Of a DNA stretch of 14,274 bases, positions 1-7,411 are shown piece by piece (position 1 is the first letter of the stretch; each line of letters opens with the position of its first letter). This DNA comes from Actinomycetes bacterium. Lineage in GTDB: Bacteria; Actinomycetota; Actinomycetes; Actinomycetales; Cellulomonadaceae. The stretch is from the NCBI GenBank assembly GCA_023461115.1, contig JAEWOA010000119.1, positions 1 to 14,274 on the forward strand. The letters are read 5' to 3'. The notes beneath the pieces were generated by a model. The model saw nothing but the letters and a program-made list of their open reading frames with translations, ran no database searches and had not been told where the DNA came from. The position numbers were made by a program, and so were the translations under genes.

Positions 1-1878
1 GCTGTGGCGCCCTCGGCCGCGGCCCCCGCGCGGCCCACCGCGACCACGCCCACCGGCGCCACATTCGAGCGGCTCAAGGCCGGCGGGGCCGGCGCCGTGT
101 CCGCGCCCCCGCGGGTCACCGCAGGGCCCGTCCCCGAGTCGCCGCGCAACCCGTCCCCGCTGGACCAGTTCCCGGACCAGCAGACGAAGCGCCGCTGGCC
201 CCGGACGCTCGCCATCGTCGGCGGCATCGTCGTCGTGCTCGCGGGCGCTTACGTCGGGGCCTGCCTCGCGACCGCGGACCGCGTGCCGCGGGGCGCGACT
301 GTCGCCGGGGTGGACATCGGCGGGCTCTCGTCGCAGGACGCCGTCGCGCGCCTGGATGCCGAGCTCGCGGACGTGACGGGCAAGCCGATCGCGGTGACCG
401 CGCGTGACGGCGAGGCGACCGTCGACCCGAAGGCCGCGGGCCTGGAGTTCGACGCCGAGGCGACGGTCGCGAAGCTCACGGGCAGCGACCTCGCGGACCC
501 GTCGGTGCTGTGGCGCCAGATCGTGGGCGTCGGGGCGCAGCCCGCGGTGACGAACGTCGACGAGGACAAGCTCGACGCCGCGGTGAGCGCGCTGGAGCCG
601 GGGCTGTCGCTCGCGCCGGTCGACGGCGCCATCGCGTTCGTCGACGGCGGCGCCCACGCCACCAAGGCGGTGGACGGCTGGACGCTCGACTCGCCGCAGG
701 CGGCGGCGTTCCTGCAGACCAAGTGGCTGACGGCCGCACAGCCGATCGAGCTGCCGAGCGTGGTCGTGCCGCCCGCGATCTCGCAGGAGACCACGGACGC
801 CGCGTTGCGCGAGGTCGCGGACCCGCTGATGGCCGGCCCGGTCTCGGTGAGCATCGACGGGCAGTTGGCGGTGCTGCAGCCCAAGGCCGTGGGCCAGGCG
901 GCGTCGATGGTGCCCGACGGCCACGAGCTCACGCTGAACCTCGACGGGAGCAAGCTGCAGGCGGACGTCCTGGCGCAGCTCCCGAACCTGCTGACGCCCG
1001 CGGCGGACGCGCACTTCGAGTTCAAGAACGACGCTCCCGTGCTGGTCGCCGGAACGCCCGGCACGACGATCGACCCGGACTCGCTCGCGTCGGCCGTGCA
1101 GGAGGCCAGCACGGCGCCGGAGCGGACGGCGGAGGCCGCGCTGACCGCGACCGACCCGGAAGAGTCGACCGCGGCGATGGAGAAGCTCGGCATCAAGGAG
1201 GTCGTGGGCGAGTTCTCGACCCCGCTGACGTCCGAGCCGCGCCGCACGCTCAACATCAAGCGTGGGCTCGCCAACATCACCGGCGTGCTCATCAAGCCGG
1301 GCGAGACGTTCAGCCTCACGGACGCGCTGGGCCCCGTGGACGGCAAGCACGGCTTCGTCCAGGCGGGCGCGATCGTCAACGGCGAGCACACCGACGCGTG
1401 GGGCGGCGGCCTCTCGCAGGTCTCGACGACGACGTTCAACGCCGCGTACCTGTCCGGCATGGAGGACGTGGAGCACCACCCGCACTCGGAGTGGTTCTCG
1501 CGTTACCCGGAGGGCCGGGAGGCGACGATCTTCACAGGCCAGCTGGACATGCGCTGGAAGAATTCGACGCCGTACGGCGCGCTCGTGCAGGGCTGGGTCG
1601 CGAACAACCGCGCGTACGTGCGGATCTGGGGCACCAAGTATTGGACCGTGGAGGCCACGAAGAGCGGCCGCTCGGGCGTCGTGCAGCCGACCACCGTGTA
1701 CTCCAAGTCGAAGACGTGCGAGCCGCAGTCGGCGGGCAACCCCGGCTTCTCCGTCACGATCACGCGCAAGCTGTTCCTGAACGGTGAGCTCAAGGAGACG
1801 AAGTCGAACTCCTGGCGCTACAAGCCGCAGAACAAGATCGTGTGCGGGCCGGCGCCGACGAGCACGCCGACCCCCTAG
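1..1878 (+). CDS. VanW family membrane-anchored cell-wall protein, 5' partial
   Basis: The frame is open from the first base and ends at TAG 1876-1878, so about 625 residues are visible and the true start may lie upstream; GTG at 4 is only the first possible start here. A low-complexity Pro/Ala/Thr stretch (1-60, counting from position 4) precedes a basic patch (TKRRWPR) and one hydrophobic helix (about 67-89), giving a cytoplasmic tail, single membrane anchor and long outside domain. The segment from about 96 (RVPRGATVAGVDIGGLS) is typical of the putative peptidoglycan-binding repeats (PG_binding_4) that precede VanW domains. The VanW domain lies at about 415-550 (KPGETFSLTDALGP, GGGLSQVSTTTFNAAY). 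VanW is named from a vancomycin-resistance cluster but has no assigned reaction; a wall-associated role is inferred. The Pro/Thr tail ends in a stop that overlaps the convergent gene. Confidence 0.88.
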   Translation, partial: AVAPSAAAPARPTATTPTGATFERLKAGGAGAVSAPPRVTAGPVPESPRNPSPLDQFPDQQTKRRWPRTLAIVGGIVVVLAGAYVGACLATADRVPRGATVAGVDIGGLSSQDAVARLDAELADVTGKPIAVTARDGEATVDPKAAGLEFDAEATVAKLTGSDLADPSVLWRQIVGVGAQPAVTNVDEDKLDAAVSALEPGLSLAPVDGAIAFVDGGAHATKAVDGWTLDSPQAAAFLQTKWLTAAQPIELPSVVVPPAISQETTDAALREVADPLMAGPVSVSIDGQLAVLQPKAVGQAASMVPDGHELTLNLDGSKLQADVLAQLPNLLTPAADAHFEFKNDAPVLVAGTPGTTIDPDSLASAVQEASTAPERTAEAALTATDPEESTAAMEKLGIKEVVGEFSTPLTSEPRRTLNIKRGLANITGVLIKPGETFSLTDALGPVDGKHGFVQAGAIVNGEHTDAWGGGLSQVSTTTFNAAYLSGMEDVEHHPHSEWFSRYPEGREATIFTGQLDMRWKNSTPYGALVQGWVANNRAYVRIWGTKYWTVEATKSGRSGVVQPTTVYSKSKTCEPQSAGNPGFSVTITRKLFLNGELKETKSNSWRYKPQNKIVCGPAPTSTPTP

Positions 1879-1892
1879 CCGGCGTGTTCGTC
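1857..1892. terminator. Bidirectional hairpin over the overlapping stop codons of two convergent genes
   Basis: Arms 1857-1869 (GACGAGCACGCCG) and 1880-1892 (CGGCGTGTTCGTC) pair over 13 bp with one G-U pair in the plus-strand transcript, around a 10-nt loop that contains both stop codons in a CTAG. In the minus-strand transcript the G-U becomes an A-C mismatch, so the fold is slightly weaker. There is no T-tract, which is common for terminators in high-GC actinobacteria. The terminator role is inferred from position and stem length. Confidence 0.6.
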
Positions 1893-2147
1893 GTCTCCGC
1901 CGGACCCACGGCGGGGGCGGCGGGCTGGCGGGGGCGGCACGGGCTTGCAGCGCGTGACGAGCGCGCCCGGGACGGCGAGCGGGCCGCCGCGCGTCTCGAG
2001 CTCGAGGCCCTCGTCGTCGACGCGCACGACGACGCCGATCGCGTCCGTGAAGTGGGGCCCGGTGGGGTCGGCGCGTCGTTCGTCGTCGGTGAGCCGGCGG
2101 CGGACGACGACTCGCGTGCCCGGGGTGAGCTCGCGCCAGCCGGTCAT
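1875..2147 (-). CDS. Small SH3-like protein (N-terminal domain type of Rv0428c-like acetyltransferases), stand-alone
   Basis: This 90-residue basic protein begins MTGWRELTPGTRVVVRRRL, continues through FTDAIGVVVRVDDEGLELETRGGPLAVP and ends in a KPVPPPPARRPRRG tail. The pattern (short strands, 'W-R-x-L-x-P-G-x-R-V-V-V-R', a 'D-A-x-G' turn, then 'KPVPPPP') resembles the SH3-like N-terminal domain that precedes the GNAT domain in actinobacterial proteins such as Rv0428c. Here no acetyltransferase domain follows. ATG 2147 is preferred over an in-frame TTG at 2165 because the similarity begins there; no clear Shine-Dalgarno sequence is visible. It converges on the VanW gene with a 4-base overlap and diverges from fdxA across 80 bp. 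Function is unknown; binding of a partner or nucleic acid is only a guess. Confidence 0.72.
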   Translation of the reverse strand: MTGWRELTPGTRVVVRRRLTDDERRADPTGPHFTDAIGVVVRVDDEGLELETRGGPLAVPGALVTRCKPVPPPPARRPRRGSGGDDEHAG

Positions 2148-2214
2148 CGGCCGCGTGCTGGACAACGGGACTGGCGCGAACGCATGTGGGGAATACTAGG
2201 CAGCATCCGGAAGT

Positions 2215-2220
2215 GGAGGA
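2215..2220 (+). promoter_or_regulatory. Shine-Dalgarno site of fdxA
   Basis: GGAGGA lies 7 bases before GTG 2228. It fixes that GTG as the ferredoxin start instead of an in-frame ATG-less extension upstream to 2186. Confidence 0.8.
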
Positions 2221-2227
2221 CCGACCT

Positions 2228-2554
2228 GTGACCTATGTGATCGCCGAGCCCTGCGTTGATGTCAAGGACAAGGCGTGCATCGAGGAATGTCCCGTGGACT
2301 GCATCTACGAGGGCAAGCGGTCGCTGTACATCCACCCCGACGAGTGCGTCGACTGCGGCGCCTGTGAGCCGGTGTGCCCCGTCGAGGCCATCTACTACGA
2401 GGACGACGTCCCCGAGCAGTGGAGCGAGTACTACAAGGCCAACGTCGAGTTCTTCGACGACCTGGGCTCGCCCGGCGGCGCGGCGAAGATGGGGCAGATC
2501 GACAAGGACCACCCCATCATCGCGACCCTGCCGCTGCGCGTGCACGGTGACTGA
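2228..2554 (+). CDS. fdxA: Seven-iron ferredoxin ([3Fe-4S]/[4Fe-4S])
   Basis: The 108-residue protein is a small soluble electron carrier, nearly identical in its first 60 residues to actinobacterial FdxA/FdxC as I recall them. Starting at GTG 2228, the cysteines are C9, C17, C21, C25, C40, C43, C46 and C50. By analogy with Azotobacter ferredoxin I, C9/C17/C50 hold the [3Fe-4S] cluster and C21/C40/C43/C46 the [4Fe-4S] cluster, with C25 the extra free cysteine. The ECVDCGACEPVCPVEAI motif and the downstream EDDVPEQW are diagnostic. Redox partners are not shown by the sequence; P450s and oxidoreductases are typical. dapC starts 6 bases downstream, so the two are probably one transcript, the same pairing as Rv1177-Rv1178. 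A weak -10-like AATACT at 2192 is the only promoter candidate seen. Confidence 0.96.
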   Translation: MTYVIAEPCVDVKDKACIEECPVDCIYEGKRSLYIHPDECVDCGACEPVCPVEAIYYEDDVPEQWSEYYKANVEFFDDLGSPGGAAKMGQIDKDHPIIATLPLRVHGD

Positions 2555-2560
2555 CGCCCG

Positions 2561-3709
2561 ATGGGCTTGCTGACCGGCGCGCTGCCGGACTTCCCCTGGG
2601 ACACCCTGACGCCGTACGGCGACCGGGCGCGCGCGCACCCGCGGGGCATCGTCGACCTGTCGGTCGGCACGCCCGTCGACCCGACGCCCGCGGTGATCCG
2701 CGACGCGCTCGCGTCGGCCGCGGACAGCGCCGGGTACCCGCTGACGGCGGGGACCGCCGCGTTGCGCGAGGCGGTCGTGCGGTGGTTCGCACGACGACGC
2801 GGCGTGCCCGACCTCGACCCCGCGGGTGTGTTGCCGACCGTGGGGTCCAAGGAGCTCGTCGCGCTGCTGCCGTCGCTGCTCGGGCTGGGCGCGGGCGATG
2901 TGGTGTTGCACCCGGCGACCGCGTACCCGACGTACGACGTCGGCGCGCGGCTCGCCGGCGCGACCCCCGAGCCCCACGCGGACCCGGCGGCGCGCCTGCG
3001 CGCGGGCGCCGGCGACGTGCGGCTCGTCTGGTTGAACTCGCCCGGCAACCCCGACGGGGCGGTGCTGTCGGCCGACGAGCTGCGCGCGGTCGTCGAGGCG
3101 GCGCGTGACGCGTCGGCGCGTGACGGGCGGCCCGTCGTCGTCGCATCCGACGAGTGCTACGCCGAGCTCGCATGGGACGAGCCGTGGCGCTCGTCGGGGG
3201 TGCCCTCGGTGCTCGACCCGCGGGTGGCCAGCGGGGACCTCACCGGCCTGCTCGCGGTGTACTCGCTGTCCAAGCAGTCCAACCTGGCGGGCTACCGCGC
3301 GGCATTCGCCGCGGGCGACCCGGTCCTCGTCGCCCGCCTCCTGGAGACGCGCAGGCACGCCGGGATGATCGTCCCCGGCCCCGTGCAGGCCGCGACCGTG
3401 GCCGCGCTCGACGACGACGCGCACGTCGCGGAGCAGCGCGAGCGCTACCGCGCGCGGCGCGCAGTGCTGCGTTCGGCGCTCGAGGAGGCGGGGTACGTCG
3501 TCGACGGCTCCGCCGCGGGCCTGTACCTGTGGGCGCGGCCCGAGGGCGGCCAAGACGCGTGGCAGACGGTCGCGGACCTGGCCGAGCTGGGCATCCTCGT
3601 CGCGCCCGGCGCGTTCTACGGCGAGGCCGGGCGCGGGCACGTCCGTGTCGCGCTCACGGCGTCCGACGAGGCCGTCGCGGAGGCCTCCGCGCGGCTGCGC
3701 GGGGCCTGA
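2561..3709 (+). CDS. dapC: Succinyldiaminopimelate transaminase (actinobacterial DapC)
   Basis: The 382-residue protein is a PLP-dependent fold-type I aminotransferase. It interconverts N-succinyl-2-amino-6-ketopimelate and N-succinyl-LL-2,6-diaminopimelate with glutamate as amino donor, in the succinylase branch of lysine/diaminopimelate synthesis. Visible motifs are the N-terminal substrate loop VDLSVGTPVDPTP (31-43), GSKE (95-98), NSPGNPDG (159-166, PLP-contacting N163), SDECYAEL (196-203, D197 and Y200), SLSKQSNLAGYR (235-246, Schiff-base K238 and phosphate-binding R246) and HVRVAL (R362, carboxylate binding). The full-length match to the short actinobacterial DapC type, together with dapD and dapE in the same window, supports the assignment over a generic aspartate aminotransferase. 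ATG 2561 follows the fdxA stop by 6 bases with only a weak GGTGA upstream, so translation may be coupled. Confidence 0.92.
   Translation: MGLLTGALPDFPWDTLTPYGDRARAHPRGIVDLSVGTPVDPTPAVIRDALASAADSAGYPLTAGTAALREAVVRWFARRRGVPDLDPAGVLPTVGSKELVALLPSLLGLGAGDVVLHPATAYPTYDVGARLAGATPEPHADPAARLRAGAGDVRLVWLNSPGNPDGAVLSADELRAVVEAARDASARDGRPVVVASDECYAELAWDEPWRSSGVPSVLDPRVASGDLTGLLAVYSLSKQSNLAGYRAAFAAGDPVLVARLLETRRHAGMIVPGPVQAATVAALDDDAHVAEQRERYRARRAVLRSALEEAGYVVDGSAAGLYLWARPEGGQDAWQTVADLAELGILVAPGAFYGEAGRGHVRVALTASDEAVAEASARLRGA
3681..3707 (+). terminator. Candidate terminator hairpin at the dapC stop
   Basis: AGGCC-t-CCGCG (3681-3691) pairs with CGCGGGGCCT (3698-3707) around a 6-base loop: 10 bp with one bulged T. 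It overlaps the last dapC codons and the first base of the stop. There is no T-tract. Chance hairpins are common at this GC content, so the role is tentative. Confidence 0.35.
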
Positions 3710-3773
3710 CCTCGCGGAACGCCTGGGCGTCGATGTGAGTGGTCTCACAGCCGTCCGCCGGTGCGTCCGCGGA

Positions 3774-3804
3774 TTGGTCAGGGCACGCTAGCCGCAGGTA
3801 CGGT
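3774..3804 (+). promoter_or_regulatory. Candidate gltA promoter
   Basis: The 199-bp gap before gltA contains TTGGTC (3774-3779) and TACGGT (3799-3804) with a 19-bp spacer, a plausible sigma-70-type pair with a longish spacer. It would give a leader of about 100 nt containing short hairpins, for example GCCGG-caca-CCGGC at 3868-3881. No operator was recognised in the gap. Confidence 0.35.
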
Positions 3805-3908
3805 CAAGCGGGGCCAACGGGGGTCTCGGAGCAGGCCACTGGCCGAATGTCAGCGTCGACCCGCCTTGCCGGCACACCGGCCGCGGGCGCCGCCAGGAAG
3901 GAAAACCT

Positions 3909-5191
<1,283 letters not shown>

Positions 5192-5207
<16 letters not shown>

Positions 5208-5255
5208 CGCGCTGGTGCTCGACGAGCGCTGACGCGCTGGTGCTCGACGAGCGCT
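5192..5255 (+). repeat. 25-bp tandem repeat, about 2.6 copies, starting in the last codons of gltA
   Basis: The unit runs from 5192 (GCTCGACGAG...) to 5216 and repeats exactly at 5217-5241; a 14-base part copy fills 5242-5255. Each unit contains the palindrome GCTCG-A-CGAGC, and the two full units also contain a hairpin AGCGC-tgac-GCGCT whose loop carries the TGA. The first unit encodes the last residues (LDER) and stop of citrate synthase, so the stop region is duplicated into the 3' untranslated region. Confidence 0.92.
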
Positions 5256-5282
5256 CTCCCGCGCGACCCGCCGCCGACCCCC

Positions 5283-5326
5283 GAACGCCCCGCGAACCGC
5301 TCCCGTTAGCGGTGTCCGGGGCGTTC
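5283..5326 (+). terminator. Strong nested hairpin terminator downstream of gltA
   Basis: The outer arms GAACGCCCCG (5283-5292) and CGGGGCGTTC (5317-5326) pair perfectly over 10 bp. Inside, ACCGCT (5296-5301) and AGCGGT (5308-5313) pair over 6 bp with a 6-base loop, separated from the outer stem by a 3x3 internal loop. No T-tract follows. This is the clearest terminator-like structure in the window and separates gltA from the HNH gene. Confidence 0.75.
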
Positions 5327-5424
5327 TGGCGTTCGCGCGTGGGCCACGGACGTGAGAGTGCGCTGCCCTGGCCGGGCGGCTGGTCGGGTGAGGTCGTGCC
5401 GGGGGATTGATCGGCGCGAGGGTC

Positions 5425-5453
5425 TTGTGGGGGCACCGGGCGTCGCCTAGAAT
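5425..5453 (+). promoter_or_regulatory. Promoter of the DUF222/HNH gene
   Basis: TTGTGG (5425-5430) and TAGAAT (5448-5453) are separated by exactly 17 bp, close to the sigma-70/HrdB consensus. The predicted start point is near 5460, giving a leader of about 28 nt before ATG 5488. Confidence 0.65.
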
Positions 5454-5468
5454 CGTACAAACGTTCGA
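5453..5468 (+). promoter_or_regulatory. LexA (SOS) box over the HNH gene start point
   Basis: TCGTAC-AAAC-GTTCGA matches the actinobacterial SOS box TCGAAC-N4-GTTCGA at 11 of 12 defined positions. It begins at the last base of the -10 element and covers the predicted transcription start, the usual place for a repressor site. Members of the 13E12 (DUF222-HNH) family in M. tuberculosis are reported to carry SOS boxes, which agrees. Confidence 0.65.
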
Positions 5469-5487
5469 TTTCGGGTGCCGGGGGGCG

Positions 5488-7242
5488 ATGGTGGGGGAGA
5501 GCTCGCGCGTGGCGTTGTCACCGGGGAGCTTCGCGCCCCCTGCGGACGAGCGGCGTGTGACGGAGTGGAGCGCCGACGAGATCGCGCCCTTCCTGGCGCC
5601 GGGGGAGGAGGGCATCAGCGAGGACGAGTTGATGCGCCGGGTGCTCGCCCACGACGCGGCTGGCCGGCCGGCGCCTTACCCGTTCTTCTGCGACGCCCAG
5701 GAGTGGGCGGACCTGCAAGCCGTCTGGGCCTCGGATGCGGAGGCGGCGCAGGCAGGGAAGCCGCTGCGCTTCTCCGCCGTCGGGACCGCCGAGGTGCGCG
5801 ACTACGGTCCGCATCTCCTCCCCGACGGCATCGACCACCTCTGGCCGCCGCAGGCGCTGCTGGCCTCGACGGCCGCGGGCTCCACGCTCGCGGCCCTGCT
5901 CGAGTGCGTCGACCTCCCGTCGCAGACCGACGAGGGCGTCCTCGACACGGTCGAGTCGTGGACGAGGTTGGCGGCGTGGGCGCAGCGCGGCGCGGCGGCG
6001 GCTGCGGGACACCTGGCTGGTAGGGAATCGATGCAGCGCCGCGGCGACGTCGGGCGCCGGAGCGCGGTGGACCGGTCCGCGGCGGGCACCGAGGTGGCCC
6101 TGCGGCTCGGGTGGTCCACCCGCATGGGCGCCCGTCTGGTGCGGGACGGGGCGGTCATGGACCAGGCGCTGAACCTCGTCGGCGCCGCGCTCGAGCGCGG
6201 CGAGATCGACTACTCGAAGGCGCGGCCCCTCTTGGACCGCCTTCATGACCTCCCCGCGGATCTCGCGTTAGCCGTCCAGGAGCGTGTGCTGCCGGATGCG
6301 CCCATGCGCACACCAGTCGAGCTCGCGAGGGACGTCGAGCGCGCACTCCTCGTGCTCGACCCGCAGGGTTGTGCAGAGCGCGCCGCCAAGGCGCGCACCC
6401 TGCGCCGCGTCAACACGCCGCGGCTGCTGCCGGACGGCATGTCGGGGCTGTGGGCGGTCCTGCCCGCGCACAGTGCGGCGTTCATCGACGCCACGCTCGA
6501 CGCCTCCGCCAGGGCCGCCCGCGCCGAGGGCGACCCGCGCACGCTGTCCCAGCTCCGTGCGGACGTGTTCGCGAGCGTCTTCACGGCCGCCGCCGACGAC
6601 GCCGGGCCCACCACGCACGTCCCATCTGAGGATGCGGACCCGCCAGTTCGGGTGCGGCGGCCCAGGATCCAGATCAACGTCACGGCCGCGCTCTCGACGC
6701 TGCTCGGGCTTGACGACGCCCCATGCCGACTGGACGGGCACGGCCCGCTCAGCGCGGAGCAGGCCAGGGCGCTGGCTCTGGAGGGGCCGTGGCGGCGGAT
6801 CCTGGTCGATCCGCTCGACAACACGGTGCTCGACGTCGGCCGCACTAGGTACAGACCGCCAGCCGCGATGGCTGAGCACGTTCGAGCGCGGGACGCGGAG
6901 TGCGTGTGGCCGGGCTGTGTCGTGCCCGCTGAACGCGTGGACCTGGACCACACGGTCGCGGCGCAACGCGGCGGGCCGACGTCGGCTGCCAACCTGGGGC
7001 CGCTGTGCCGGTTCCATCACGGGCTCAAGAGCGACGGCTCCTACGGGCTGGAGCAGGAGCGTCCAGGTGTCTTCGTCCTCACCACACCCACCGGTCAGCG
7101 ACTGCGCACGGTCCCCGGCCTCGACGGCCGCACCGAACGGCTGCCTCGAGCGGGGGCGGGCCCAGGTGGCGTGCGGGTCGTCGGTCCGGTGCCGCGGATG
7201 CTCGCCTCCGCGCAGGAGGCCACGGGTCCACCGTCCTTCTGA
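5488..7242 (+). CDS. DUF222 domain-containing HNH endonuclease (13E12 repeat family)
   Basis: From ATG 5488 the protein has 584 residues. The middle part (about 155-440) is the helical DUF222 region, with the typical stretch LNLVGAALERGEIDYSKARPLL near 228-250. The C-terminal part is an HNH nuclease: C472 and C477 in CVWPGC, D487-H488 in VDLDHTVAAQRGG, N502, then C507 and H510-H511 in LCRFHHGLK. The cysteines may bind structural zinc and the HNH residues a catalytic metal. All key residues are present and the frame is intact, so it is probably active. Family members are multicopy in actinobacteria and their biological target is unknown. The start is placed at 5488 because the promoter and SOS box lie just upstream; the frame stays open to 5407, but that would precede the promoter. 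GTG 5509, preceded by GGGGGAGAG, is an alternative. It lies as a single gene between gltA and a convergent pair. Confidence 0.9.
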   Translation: MVGESSRVALSPGSFAPPADERRVTEWSADEIAPFLAPGEEGISEDELMRRVLAHDAAGRPAPYPFFCDAQEWADLQAVWASDAEAAQAGKPLRFSAVGTAEVRDYGPHLLPDGIDHLWPPQALLASTAAGSTLAALLECVDLPSQTDEGVLDTVESWTRLAAWAQRGAAAAAGHLAGRESMQRRGDVGRRSAVDRSAAGTEVALRLGWSTRMGARLVRDGAVMDQALNLVGAALERGEIDYSKARPLLDRLHDLPADLALAVQERVLPDAPMRTPVELARDVERALLVLDPQGCAERAAKARTLRRVNTPRLLPDGMSGLWAVLPAHSAAFIDATLDASARAARAEGDPRTLSQLRADVFASVFTAAADDAGPTTHVPSEDADPPVRVRRPRIQINVTAALSTLLGLDDAPCRLDGHGPLSAEQARALALEGPWRRILVDPLDNTVLDVGRTRYRPPAAMAEHVRARDAECVWPGCVVPAERVDLDHTVAAQRGGPTSAANLGPLCRFHHGLKSDGSYGLEQERPGVFVLTTPTGQRLRTVPGLDGRTERLPRAGAGPGGVRVVGPVPRMLASAQEATGPPSF

Positions 7243-7343
7243 TCCCGTGGTGGTTCTGGCCCGTGGTGCTTCTGGCCATGGTGCGTCTGATCCCGTGGCG
7301 CTTCCGGCCATGGCGCTTCTGGCCCTCTGGTGCTTGTGATGCT
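7238..7343 (+). repeat. Degenerate 15-17-bp tandem repeat after the HNH gene
   Basis: About six and a half units start with TCT/TCC and read roughly tctGGCC(c)(a/g)TGGtGCT: 7238-7254, 7255-7270, 7271-7285, 7286-7302, 7303-7317, 7318-7334 and a part unit 7335-7343. Two sub-types alternate, one with GATCCCGTGG and one with GGCCATGG. The array begins at the last codon and stop of the HNH gene. A 7-bp stem CCACGGG (7220-7226)/CCCGTGG (7244-7250) also surrounds that stop. The rest of the gap (7344-7411) shows nothing I recognise. Confidence 0.75.
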
Positions 7344-7411
7344 TCGGGCCTCGCGTCGCTTGGCTCACGAGCGGTGGCGCTGCCCTCCCGATCCGGGTGT
7401 GGCGGGCCTCC

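Noticed and set aside
249..1460. Long open frame of 403 codons on the minus strand inside the VanW gene
   Set aside because: It is Ser/Ala/Arg-rich with no motif and lies antisense to a gene with clear domains; such shadows are expected at this GC content.
2148..2165. TTG start at 2165 for the SH3-like protein
   Set aside because: It adds six residues before the conserved MTGWRELTPG start and has no ribosome-binding site.
2192..2197. AATACT as the fdxA -10 element
   Set aside because: No acceptable -35 box at a suitable distance and a poor TANNNT match; mentioned only within the fdxA entry.
2144..3748. Open frame of 534 codons on the minus strand across fdxA and dapC
   Set aside because: Arg/Gly/Val-rich low-complexity translation, antisense to two well-supported genes.
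5407..5487. N-terminal extension of the HNH protein back to 5407
   Set aside because: It would begin upstream of the -10 element and SOS box, and the extra residues match nothing in the family.
7238..7343. Possible CRISPR-like array
   Set aside because: Units are 15-17 bp, degenerate and directly adjacent, with no unique spacers and no cas genes nearby.
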